Made by a program: the position numbers and the translations under genes. A DNA stretch of 29,793 bases from JACDDK01 sp038198445 (GTDB lineage Bacteria; Actinomycetota; Rubrobacteria; Rubrobacterales; Rubrobacteraceae), in assembly GCA_038198445.1 (NCBI GenBank), contig JBBPZZ010000119.1, forward strand, positions 1-29,793. Reading direction: 5' to 3'. The first letter of the stretch is position 1. Each line of letters begins with the position of its first letter. This document shows, piece by piece, positions 1-7,700 of this stretch. The notes under the pieces were generated by a model that was given only the letters and a program-made list of their open reading frames with translations, had not been told where the DNA came from and made no database searches.

Positions 1-1
1 G

Positions 2-733
2 ATAGCCTTCACTAACGCGAAGGGAGGGGTTGCAAAGACCACGACCTGCGTGAACATGGGCGCGGCGCTGGCGCTGGCGGGCTACCGGACCCTCCTCGTG
101 GATTGCGACACTCAAGGGCAGGTGACCAAGAGCCTGGGCGTCCAGTCGGGCGAGGGGTTGGCCGAGCTCGTGCAAGGCGACGCCAGCCTCGAGGATGTGC
201 AGATAGAAGCCCGCGAGAACCTGTTCGTGATCGCTGGCGGAGGGAACCTCTCCGGGGTGAAGCGCATGATCTCCAGGAGAGACATGCGCTCCGAGTTGGT
301 GCTCAGTGAGGCCCTCGAAGGCCTCCGGGGCTACGAGTTCGTGTTGCTGGACGCGGCGCCTTCGTGGGACGTCCTCAACGTCAACAGCCTCTTCTACGTC
401 GATGAGATCCTGATTCCGGTCTCGATGGAGGTGCTGGCGCTGCAAGGGATGGGAGAGTTCCTGGGCCGCGTGAAAGAGGTGCAACGCTACCGGGATGGTC
501 TGCTTATACGGGGCATAATTCCCACCTTCTACGATGGTCGGGTGAAGAAAAGCGCAGAGATTCTAGACCAGTTAGAGCGGCACTTTCCCGACATTGTCTG
601 GCCGGCCGTGCGTTACAACTCGAAGCTCTCGGAAGCGCCGGGCTTCGGCCAACATATCTTCGAATACGCGAAAAGGAGCCACGGGGCCACTGATTACGAC
701 CGCTTGGCAAAGCGGCTCGCTAAAGGGGGATAA
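2..733 (+). CDS. parA: ParA-family partition ATPase, 5' end outside window
   Basis: This is a ParA/Soj-type ATPase, a family that moves plasmids, chromosomes or other cargo over the nucleoid using ATP. The reading frame is open back to base 2 and encodes the deviant Walker A motif KGGVAKTTT (residues 8-16 of the visible part). A GTG at position 50 lies inside the domain and cannot be the true start; probably only a few N-terminal residues are missing. LLVDCDTQGQ and VLLDAAPSW follow as the other ATPase motifs. The visible length of 243 residues fits a small ParA without an N-terminal DNA-binding domain. The next gene begins 8 bases downstream and encodes a ribbon-helix-helix protein, an arrangement seen in ParF/ParG-like partition modules. 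Cargo cannot be told from the sequence. Confidence 0.88.
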   Translation: MAFTNAKGGVAKTTTCVNMGAALALAGYRTLLVDCDTQGQVTKSLGVQSGEGLAELVQGDASLEDVQIEARENLFVIAGGGNLSGVKRMISRRDMRSELVLSEALEGLRGYEFVLLDAAPSWDVLNVNSLFYVDEILIPVSMEVLALQGMGEFLGRVKEVQRYRDGLLIRGIIPTFYDGRVKKSAEILDQLERHFPDIVWPAVRYNSKLSEAPGFGQHIFEYAKRSHGATDYDRLAKRLAKGG

Positions 734-741
734 GCGAAAGC

Positions 742-1359
742 ATGGGCAAGAGAAGAAAAGTGCCTGAAGATCTCATGGGAACTATCTTGAGCGAGAATTT
801 CGAAGCCGCCGATGAGGAACAAATCCTTTCCGAGTCTCGCGGGTCGTCCGGCGCCGTCTCCTGGGACGAGAAACCAGAGCGGGTGGGCATCACCGTCAAC
901 CTCTCCAAACAGCTCAGTGCCGAACTGGAGCGGCTCCGGTGGGAGCTTCGGTCAGGGACGGATGTCCAGCCTTCCAAGTCCGAGATTGCCGAGGTGGCGT
1001 TTCGAATCGCCGTGGAGGACGTGAGAGATAGGGGCGAAGAGAGCGAACTGTCCCGGAGACTAGCCGGGCGTCGCGAGGCCCGGACCTGGGACGTCGTTAG
1101 AGGGACGACCCGGCGCAGCGTGGACGAATCTGGTTGGATCTTCGAGACCACCCACGACGCGAATGGGGAGATCGTTGACGAGGATGTGGTCGGTACCGTC
1201 GCCGACCTCCCGGTGATAGATGAGTACGTGGACGAGCAAGGGCGGCTGGTAAGCGTGGCTAAGGACGAGCTGGGGAACACCTTCGAGCAGATCATGGACG
1301 AGGGGTTCAACACGCTCGGGACGAGGCTTCTTCGAACCCGAGATCAAGATGCCCGGTGA
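742..1359 (+). CDS. Ribbon-helix-helix protein, probable ParA partner
   Basis: This 205-aa protein has a ribbon-helix-helix-like segment: a strand around residues 47-54 (ERVGITVN), a first helix at about 55-70 and a second at about 78-95 (PSKSEIAEVAFRIAVEDV). Such domains bind DNA as dimers. The region after residue 130 is acidic and probably folds separately. The ATG start is 8 bases after the parA stop, with GGGGGA about 11 bases upstream, so the two genes are likely co-transcribed. By position it would be the centromere-binding or adaptor partner of the ParA, as ParG is for ParF. It is longer than typical ParG proteins, and no family beyond the fold is recognised. Confidence 0.6.
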   Translation: MGKRRKVPEDLMGTILSENFEAADEEQILSESRGSSGAVSWDEKPERVGITVNLSKQLSAELERLRWELRSGTDVQPSKSEIAEVAFRIAVEDVRDRGEESELSRRLAGRREARTWDVVRGTTRRSVDESGWIFETTHDANGEIVDEDVVGTVADLPVIDEYVDEQGRLVSVAKDELGNTFEQIMDEGFNTLGTRLLRTRDQDAR

Positions 1360-1655
1360 AGTCGGGAAAAAGATCTGTTCGTTCGCCCGCTCTTAGGCAG
1401 GGTGCAAGGCGTTCCCAGGCCATTATGGTATTGGCGAACTGACAAGCGGGGTGATTTTGGCCGAGCTTGGGGACTCCGGCGAAGAGCGTAGGACATCTAG
1501 CAAGAGAGAACCATCAACGCATAGAAAAGGGGCAGGTAAGATAGGCTCGCTCGGGTGCGGTCCGTGACGGGTATCTGGTTCGCATTCCTGGCTTCTCTTC
1601 GCTCGTCGAGAAAGGCCAGGCTATACTTTCGTGATGGTTCCTGGAGAGGAGCAGA
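1360..1655 (+). other. Gap without a gene; weak promoter candidate at 1598-1627
   Basis: No convincing coding region or RNA gene is seen in these 296 bases. TATACT at 1622-1627 resembles a -10 box, and TTCGCT at 1598-1603 is a weak -35 partner at 18-base spacing. It would drive the gene at 1656 about 29 bases downstream. Confidence 0.3.
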
Positions 1656-1940
1656 ATGGCTGGTGACGCGAGCGGTAAGACTAGAGTACGTGAGTTCAAG
1701 GAACAGCTTGTCAAGGCGGCCCGGATGTACACCATGTGCGAGAAAGCTAGGGTACCCGAACCCATGGACGTTACGGGGCTAGCGATGGCGGCGTTCGAGG
1801 ACATGCCTCTCAACCAGGCCATGATTTTCATACGGACCAATGAGCAGAACATAAAGGATCTGGCCTGGGCGTTCAAGAACTCTAGCTCCGCCGAGGAATT
1901 CGAGCAGCGGGTCAGGGAGATAAAGAACCTCTCTAACTGA
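1656..1940 (+). CDS. Small hypothetical protein, 94 aa
   Basis: I do not recognise this protein. It is 94 residues, mostly predicted helical, soluble and without a signal peptide. It begins with a basic stretch (GKTRVREFKEQ) and ends in a charged helix (EEFEQRVREIKN). The ATG is preceded by a purine-rich ribosome binding site (GGAGAGGAG at 1643-1651), which fixes the start and supports a real gene. The following gene starts 13 bases after the stop, so the two probably share a transcript. A -10-like TATACT lies just upstream. Function is unknown. Confidence 0.6.
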   Translation: MAGDASGKTRVREFKEQLVKAARMYTMCEKARVPEPMDVTGLAMAAFEDMPLNQAMIFIRTNEQNIKDLAWAFKNSSSAEEFEQRVREIKNLSN

Positions 1941-1952
1941 GGGGTCCAAAAA

Positions 1953-2429
1953 GTGAAACTACGGTTGTCCCGTGTGCGACAAGATACTACGTGGGAATAT
2001 TTGGATCCTGTTGATATGGGCTCGTACTTTGTCTTACCCCAGGTGTTGTGGTTGTCTTATAACGAGGTTTACAACACTTTGCGGGCCGGCATAGAATGGG
2101 CCGAAAACAGGAGGTCCTTTGTGAGTGGAGCAGAGGGTGTCGGCCAGATCAACCCTTTCGAAGATCGACGCATGTGGCGGTTGCTTCTAGCGCAACTGCA
2201 CCCCGACGCCGGGGGAGACCCCGAGTTGTTCTTGTTTGCTTCCGCCCTGAAGGAGCGTGCGTGTGATGAGCCTCCACACCGGAATCCCGCGCAATACAGC
2301 ATCGAAGAGAAGACCGAAGAACTTCCCGCGGAGCCTTTCCTCCAGGCGTGGCAAGAAGCGATGAACTCCTGGGCATCACGCAACCACGAGGCCTTGAAAA
2401 GCTTCGTGTTCGCCGCCGCGGGAGATTAG
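1953..2429 (+). CDS. Hypothetical protein with a J-domain-like HPD loop
   Basis: This 158-aa protein carries LHPDAGGDPELF at residues 82-93. It closely resembles the loop between helices II and III of DnaJ-type J domains (HPDKGGDPEKF), where His-Pro-Asp stimulates DnaK ATPase. Here H83, P84 and D85 are present. A helix before (RRMWRLLLAQ) and one after (FLFASALKE) fit the J-domain pattern. The N-terminal 70 residues do not match a normal helix I, and the zinc and substrate-binding domains of DnaJ are absent. It may be a divergent J-like protein or only share the loop. GTG is used as the start; the ribosome binding site is weak. Confidence 0.55.
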   Translation: MKLRLSRVRQDTTWEYLDPVDMGSYFVLPQVLWLSYNEVYNTLRAGIEWAENRRSFVSGAEGVGQINPFEDRRMWRLLLAQLHPDAGGDPELFLFASALKERACDEPPHRNPAQYSIEEKTEELPAEPFLQAWQEAMNSWASRNHEALKSFVFAAAGD

Positions 2430-2502
2430 CCGATCCGAAGCGAGTATGTCACGCTGCTGAAGCGCTACGAAGTATGCTGAAGAGGTCGAGAAGGGAGCGG
2501 GT

Positions 2503-3057
2503 ATGAGCGTGCGGGATCAGGAACGGCGGCAACGTGAAGCCGAGCGCAGGATAAACCAGACCATGCGTCGGGCGGACCGTCAGGTCCGGGACACTATGGA
2601 GGCTCGGGCGGTGGCCGCCGACCAGAGGAAGGAACAGGTCAAGAGGAGGATCGAAAAGGGCGACGTTGAGCCGCGTCCATTGCCCGGCATGAGAGAAGAC
2701 TCAATGGCGTCGATGCCTTCGATAGAGTCAAGCGAGTCGATGGAGTCGATGCCTTCGATGGAATCGGCCGACTACGCAAGCGCGTTGAGCCAGGAGGAGG
2801 CGAACGCCGGAGGAAACATGATGGAGGATATGCCTCTGGAAGGAAAGATGCCCATAGACCCCGCCCAGGCGGAAGAAGACCTCGCGCAGGAGATGACCGA
2901 AGAGACCGGCTCTGATGGAGACATACACCTGCACGCCGAGCGTAAAGCGGACGAAATGGCAGATCAAATGACCGAGGATACGGGCGCCGGCGGAGACATG
3001 GGCGAGCACGCCGAGCGCAAAGTAGACCAGATGGGCAACGAGCTGTTCGAAGACTGA
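2503..3057 (+). CDS. Low-complexity acidic protein with internal repeats
   Basis: I do not recognise this 184-aa protein. Residues 1-52 are basic and probably form a long helix or coiled coil (RRQREAERRINQTMRRADRQ). Residues 67-88 are a Ser/Met/Glu-rich segment in which a block containing MPSIES/MPSMES recurs. The C-terminal half is very acidic and contains a tandem pair of 25-residue units (nucleotides 2893-3042), each with MTE-TG and HAERK. The start ATG has AAGGGAG at 2491-2497, spacing 5. No signal peptide or membrane segment is visible. The charge asymmetry suggests a linker or scaffold-like protein, but this is a guess. Confidence 0.6.
   Translation: MSVRDQERRQREAERRINQTMRRADRQVRDTMEARAVAADQRKEQVKRRIEKGDVEPRPLPGMREDSMASMPSIESSESMESMPSMESADYASALSQEEANAGGNMMEDMPLEGKMPIDPAQAEEDLAQEMTEETGSDGDIHLHAERKADEMADQMTEDTGAGGDMGEHAERKVDQMGNELFED
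2893..3042 (+). repeat. Tandem 75-base coding repeat, two units
   Basis: Two in-frame 75-base units (2893-2967 and 2968-3042) encode related 25-residue blocks. Each starts MTE(E/D)TG and contains HAERK. They are diverged, so this is an old duplication inside the gene and not a recent slippage event. Confidence 0.75.
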
Positions 3058-3061
3058 ACCC

Positions 3062-3082
3062 CGCTAACCTACCGGGTTAGCG
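3062..3082 (+). terminator. Perfect hairpin, possible bidirectional terminator
   Basis: CGCTAACC (3062-3069) pairs perfectly with GGTTAGCG (3075-3082) across a 5-base loop, starting 5 bases after the stop of the upstream gene. It lies between convergent genes. No T-run follows, so intrinsic termination is plausible but unproven. Confidence 0.5.
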
Positions 3083-3155
3083 AGGTCCGTGGAGTGCTTG
3101 TGGGACAAGCCGTTTGATGCGCTTCTACAGCGCCCGGGTTTGGGTGTCCCGGTTC

Positions 3156-3395
3156 CTAAGAGCCTTGTTGCTGTTGCTGCATCCTTTGAATCTCTTGCCA
3201 TACTAGGTCTCCCGCCTGACGCTGTATCTTGATCGCATCGCCCTGCTGCGGGTAGTTGAGTTCCAGCATGTTCTGCACTTTCCTGATAGCCGTCAAGGCT
3301 TGCGCCAGATTCTGCGCGGGACTCTGTTGCTGCTGCTGTTGCCCTTGTCCCTGCTGCGCTTGCTGTCCCTGCTGTTGCTGGTTTTCCTGCGTCAT
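3156..3395 (-). CDS. Gln-rich small protein
   Basis: This minus-strand gene encodes 79 residues. The first 27 residues are largely Gln with Gly and Ala, followed by a compact predicted helical core (NLAQALTAIRKVQNMLELNY and QRQAGDLVWQEIQRM) and a Gln-rich tail. The start is supported by a strong ribosome binding site, AGGAGG read on the minus strand (plus-strand CCTCCT at 3401-3406), 5 bases from the ATG. That argues for a real gene despite the low complexity and the overlapping plus-strand open frame. It faces the plus-strand gene at 2503 and diverges from the one at 3540. Function is not recognised. Confidence 0.65.
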   Translation of the reverse strand: MTQENQQQQGQQAQQGQGQQQQQQSPAQNLAQALTAIRKVQNMLELNYPQQGDAIKIQRQAGDLVWQEIQRMQQQQQGS

Positions 3396-3539
3396 CGTGA
3401 CCTCCTGGGTTATGCTTTATGTCGTAATACCCGCTCGTTGCCCAAAATAGACAGATGGAATGCCCTTCGCGGGTTTACGCCGGGTGCAGGAGGGGCACGA
3501 GAGGCTGAGAACGCGACGTTTCGGGAGGCCGGGAACCGT

Positions 3540-4199
3540 ATGTCATCCAGAAGAAGACCTCGGGACGAGGAACGTCCGGCGCGGGCGAATGACGAGCGTC
3601 CAGGCAAAGACCAGGGAGAATCGGTTGGAGACCCTGATGTCTTGCTGGACGTACCGGCGCTCAATATCGAAGAGCTCGACCTGCAGGCCGAAGAAATAAG
3701 AGTCCGGGTCTCCTTCGGAGCCGAGCTTGCGGATATGGTCAAGATCAACGTCGGCCTCGAAGCCGAGGTGGACGACTTCAAGCTGGTGGTCAAGGGAGTC
3801 GAGGCCCAGGCCCAACTCAAGGCCCGGCTGGATAACGTGCGGGCGATCTTCTCCGAGGTCCTCTCCACTCTGGATAACAACCCTGGGCTTGTCCAGGACC
3901 TTATAGGGGATCTGGATCGCACGGATGACGAACCGGGGGATGAACCGAAACCGCCTCCGCGCAGAGCTTTGGAGGGAAGTGAGTCCGGAGAACAGGAAAA
4001 TGGCCCGAATGAGACGGACGAGGGCGGCAGTGGGGAGCCGGCGGATAATGGTTACGTTGGTGGACGGAGCAAGATAGAAGCTACGAAAGCGGCCAGAGAA
4101 AAAGCACGGGAACTCGGGGTAGATCTCACCGACCTCGAAGGCACGGGGGCCGGCGGCCGCATCCTTGTAAACGATGTGTTGAAAGCCGCGAAGGTATAA
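3540..4199 (+). CDS. Uncharacterised protein with C-terminal E3-binding-like domain
   Basis: This 219-aa protein has three parts. Residues 1-30 are charged and disordered-looking. About 35-130 form a conserved-looking block starting LLDVPALNIEELDL, with an amphipathic helix and KGVEAQAQLKARLDNV. After an acidic linker, the last 40 or so residues (KIEATKAAREKARELGVDL, then GTGAGGRILVNDVLKAA) match the peripheral-subunit-binding (E3-binding) fold of 2-oxoacid dehydrogenase E2 proteins. No lipoyl or acyltransferase domain is present, so it is not an E2 enzyme. The domain probably serves for protein or nucleic-acid contact. The start ATG has GGGAGG about 11 bases upstream. A longer in-frame extension upstream overlaps the opposite-strand gene and is hydrophobic noise. 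Confidence 0.6.
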   Translation: MSSRRRPRDEERPARANDERPGKDQGESVGDPDVLLDVPALNIEELDLQAEEIRVRVSFGAELADMVKINVGLEAEVDDFKLVVKGVEAQAQLKARLDNVRAIFSEVLSTLDNNPGLVQDLIGDLDRTDDEPGDEPKPPPRRALEGSESGEQENGPNETDEGGSGEPADNGYVGGRSKIEATKAAREKARELGVDLTDLEGTGAGGRILVNDVLKAAKV

Positions 4200-4243
4200 C
4201 GGAAATCCGACACCTACAGACGGACCTATCCGCAACGGGGGAC

Positions 4244-4249
4244 TATAAT
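4244..4249 (+). promoter_or_regulatory. Consensus -10 box (TATAAT)
   Basis: A perfect TATAAT lies 30 bases upstream of the ATG at 4279. No good -35 hexamer is found at 16-18 bases (CGGACC at 17). It may be an activator-dependent promoter or chance. Confidence 0.4.
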
Positions 4250-4278
4250 TGTAAGGAGCGTAAGGAGGACCACCAACC

Positions 4279-4602
4279 ATGGCGAAAGACTTTAAACAGA
4301 GTTCGGCGGAGATACTCTCGGACCTGCTCTCGGATGAACGAGTCAAGCGTGTACGGGAATACGTCCGGGGCGAGGACTTCAAGGCCGACCGGGAGCGCGT
4401 GCGCCAGAACGCCGCCGGGCGCCTGAAGAACGTTCGCGACCGCTACCGCTCGAAGCAGCGTACCCCGGAGGCCGCCGCTAAAGAGAAAGAACTCACCCTG
4501 CGTCTGGCCGAAGTCGAGGCCGAAGCCGCCGAGCTTCACATACAACTCTCGGAACTCCTGGAGGAAGAAGAGAAACTCCGCAACGCCCTCGACGAACTCT
4601 GA
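4279..4602 (+). CDS. Small coiled-coil protein, 107 aa
   Basis: I do not recognise this protein. It is 107 residues, highly charged and almost entirely predicted helical. The second half (EKELTLRLAEVEAEAAELHI, then LSELLEEEEKLRNALDEL) shows a clear heptad pattern, suggesting a dimeric coiled coil. The N-terminal half has basic patches (RVKRVREYVRG). There is no membrane segment or signal peptide. The ATG at 4279 follows a strong AAGGAGG (4262-4268) at 10-base spacing, and a -10-like TATAAT sits at 4244. It ends 144 bases before gltB and is probably a separate unit from it. Confidence 0.6.
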   Translation: MAKDFKQSSAEILSDLLSDERVKRVREYVRGEDFKADRERVRQNAAGRLKNVRDRYRSKQRTPEAAAKEKELTLRLAEVEAEAAELHIQLSELLEEEEKLRNALDEL

Positions 4603-4645
4603 GCAGCTACAAGCCACATATACGGATTTCCAGAAGCCTTGTCTG

Positions 4646-4667
4646 ATACTAGTATGCAACAAGTTGC
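4646..4667 (+). promoter_or_regulatory. Two adjacent palindromes upstream of gltB, candidate operator
   Basis: ATACTAGTAT (4646-4655) is a perfect 10-base palindrome. It is immediately followed by GCAAC-AA-GTTGC (4656-4667), a perfect inverted repeat with 5-base arms. They sit just before a candidate -35 box at 4674, a typical place for a regulator of gltBD. No known regulator box is recognised. Confidence 0.4.
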
Positions 4668-4673
4668 TTCCAC

Positions 4674-4702
4674 TTGTGCTTTGTAAGTGATTCGTGTAAG
4701 AA
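4674..4702 (+). promoter_or_regulatory. Candidate gltBD promoter
   Basis: TTGTGC (4674-4679) and TAAGAA (4697-4702) are separated by 17 bases, a reasonable sigma-70-type match. They lie about 45 bases upstream of the gltB start. Confidence 0.35.
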
Positions 4703-4746
4703 TTAGGCGGCTTTTCGTACCCTGCGTTTTATAAGGAGGCAGTCTG

Positions 4747-7700
4747 TTGACCCTCGGAACCGGCCTTTACGACCCCATGTACGGCCACGATGCTTGCGGG
4801 CTCGGGTTTGTAGCGCGGGTAGACGGCCGTCGAACGCGGGAGACAGTCGAGGAGGCGCTGGAGGTACTGCACAACCTGGAGCACCGGGGCGCCAGTGGGA
4901 GAGACCCGGACACCGGAGACGGGGCGGGTATCCTGACCCAGATCCCGGACGCCTTCTTCCGCCGGGCGTGTAAGGAATCCGGGATAGAGCTTCCGCCGGA
5001 GGGTCAGTACGCGGTCGGGGTGCTCTTCGAGTCGGGTGAGGCCGAGGGACTCGACTGCGAGGGCAAACTGAAGGAGATCGCCGCGGAGGAGGGTCAGAGG
5101 CTCCTGGGATTCCGGGACGTTCCGATCTTGCCGGAAGCGGCCGGGCGGCTGGCGCGAGGCGTGATGCCGCGCATCCGGCAGTTCTTTATAGAGCGTAATA
5201 CGAAGGACGAGGCGGCCTTCGAGCGTAAGCTGTACGTCATACGCCGTCTGCTGCACAATGCCGTTGACGCGTCGCACGGATGTTACGTCGTCAGCCTGTC
5301 GTCCAAAACCATCATCTACAAGGGACTTTTAAAAGGAGAGCAACTCGCGCGGTTCTACCCGGACCTCAGGGACCCGGCGTTCGCAAGCGCCATCGCCCTC
5401 GTTCACGAGAGGTTCTCGACGAATACTCTCGGGAGTTGGGAGCTCGCGCACCCGTACCGCTACGTGGCGCACAACGGTGAGATCAACACGCTCCGGGGCA
5501 ACGTCAACTGGATGCGCGCCCGCGAGAGCCGCTTAGAGTCGGACCTCTTCGGCGAGGACATAAAGAAGCTTTCGCCCATCATCGTGCCCGGCCAGAGCGA
5601 CTCGGCGGCATTCGACAACGCTTTGGAGCTCCTGCACCTGGCCGGACGGGACCTCCCGCACGCGATGGCGATGATGATTCCCGAAGCCTGGGAGAACGAC
5701 GAGCTGATGGAAGAAGACCGGCGCGCCTTCTACCAGTACCACAGCGCCCTCATGGAGCCGTGGGACGGCCCCGCCGCCGTCGCCTTCACCGACGGCCGGG
5801 TCGTCGGCGCGACGCTCGACCGCAACGGCCTGCGTCCCGCCCGCTACTCCGTCACGAAGGACGGGCGCGTGGTCATGGCTTCGGAGGACGGAGCGCTGCG
5901 GATACCGGCGGAGGACGTCGTCGAACGGTGGAGGTTGCAGCCGGGCAAGATGCTCGTCGTGGATACGGAGCGGCACGAGGTGCTGCACGACGAGAAGGTC
6001 AAGAGCAAGCTGTTTGCGCGGCAGCCGTACAAACAGTGGGTCGAGGAAGGTGAGTTCCACCTGAACGAGTTGCCGGATGCTATTCCCGACCCACGACCCG
6101 AACCCGCCACGCTCTTCGAGCGCCAAAACGCGTTCGGCTACACGATAGAGGATCTCCGCATACTCCTCGCACCGATGGCAATGGAGGGCAAGGAGCCCGA
6201 CGGCTCGATGGGCACCGACACACCGCTCGCCGTCCTGTCGGAGCGTCCGCAGCTCCTGTTCTCGTACTTCAAACAGCACTTCGCGCAGGTCACGAACCCG
6301 CCCATAGACCCGCTGCGTGAGGAGCTGGTCATGTCGCTCAACATGAGCCTCGGGCCGGAGGGCAACCTCTTCGACGAGACGCCGGAGCACTGCCGGCGCA
6401 TACTCATCGACCAGCCGATATTGACGGCGGGGGACCTGGAGAAGATCCGTCAACTGCGCGAAGCGCCGTTCTCCGCGTCCACTCTCTCGACACTATTCTC
6501 CGCGGCAGCGGGAGAGAGTGGCCTGGAGAATGCGCTCGAATCCCTGCGGAAGCGGGCGGAGAAGGCTGTCAGGGGCGGTTCGACGGTCCTCGTCTTGAGT
6601 GACAAGGGCGTGAGCGAGACGCAGGCCGCCATTCCGAGTTTGCTCGCCACCGCCGCGGTCCATCACCACCTCGTCCGTGAGGGCATCCGCACCCGGACGA
6701 CGCTCGTCGTCGAGACCGCCGAGGCGCGGGAAGTCCATCACTTCGCGCTGCTCGTGGGATACGGGGCTACCGCCATAAACCCATACCTGGCCTTCGAGAC
6801 CATCGCGGAGATGGCCGCATCGGGGACGCTTGAGGGCGTTGACCCGGAGGAGGCTGCGGAGAACTACATCAAGGCCATAAAGAAGGGGTTGCTCAAGGTC
6901 ATTTCCAAGATGGGGATCTCTACCCTGTTCTCTTATTGCGGCGCCCAGATCTTCGAGGCCGTCGGCCTGGATAAGGACTTCGTGGAGAAGAACTTTACCG
7001 GCACGGCCTCGCGCGTCGGGGGTGTGGGGATAGATGGGATCGAACGCGAGGTCCTTGAGCGGCACCGGCGGGCTTTCTCGAACTTCGAAGACCCGGCGGA
7101 GGAGCTGGACGTCGGGGGCGAGTACCAGCTAAGGATGCAGGGCCAGTACCACCAGTGGAACGCCCGGAGCATCGTCCCGTTGCAGAGGGCTGTAAAGACC
7201 GGAGACTTCGAGACCTTCAAGGAGTTCACGAAGCACTTCGACGACCAGAGCGCCAGCCTATCGACGCTGCGCGGTCTCTTCGACTTCAAGCGCGCACCAA
7301 CCTCCATCGAGGAGGTCGAGCCTGCGAAGGAGATCGTCAAACGCTTCGTGACGGGCGCCATGTCGTTCGGCTCCATCTCCAAGGAGGCGCACGAGACCCT
7401 CGCCATCGCCATGAACCGCATCGGTGGAAAGTCGAACACGGGAGAGGGAGGCGAGGACCCGGAGCGATTCACCCCAGACTCCAACGGCGACAACCGCCGC
7501 AGCGCTGTCAAGCAGGTCGCCAGCGGACGCTTTGGCGTGACGGCGGAGTACCTGGTCAACGCGGACGTGTTGCAGATAAAGATGGCCCAGGGCTCGAAGC
7601 CCGGCGAGGGCGGACAGCTTCCGGGTCACAAGGTCTCCGAGGATATCGCAAGGGTCCGCTACTCGACGCCGGGTGTCGGCCTGATCTCGCCGCCGCCTCA

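Noticed and set aside
3300..3539. Upstream extension of the gene at 3540
   Set aside because: The added Leu-rich peptide is the complement of the Gln-rich minus-strand gene, and the ATG at 3540 has a ribosome binding site.
3540..4602. Gas vesicle accessory genes
   Set aside because: Helical acidic proteins prompted the idea, but no GvpA/J, GvpN, GvpF/L or GvpK sequence is present.
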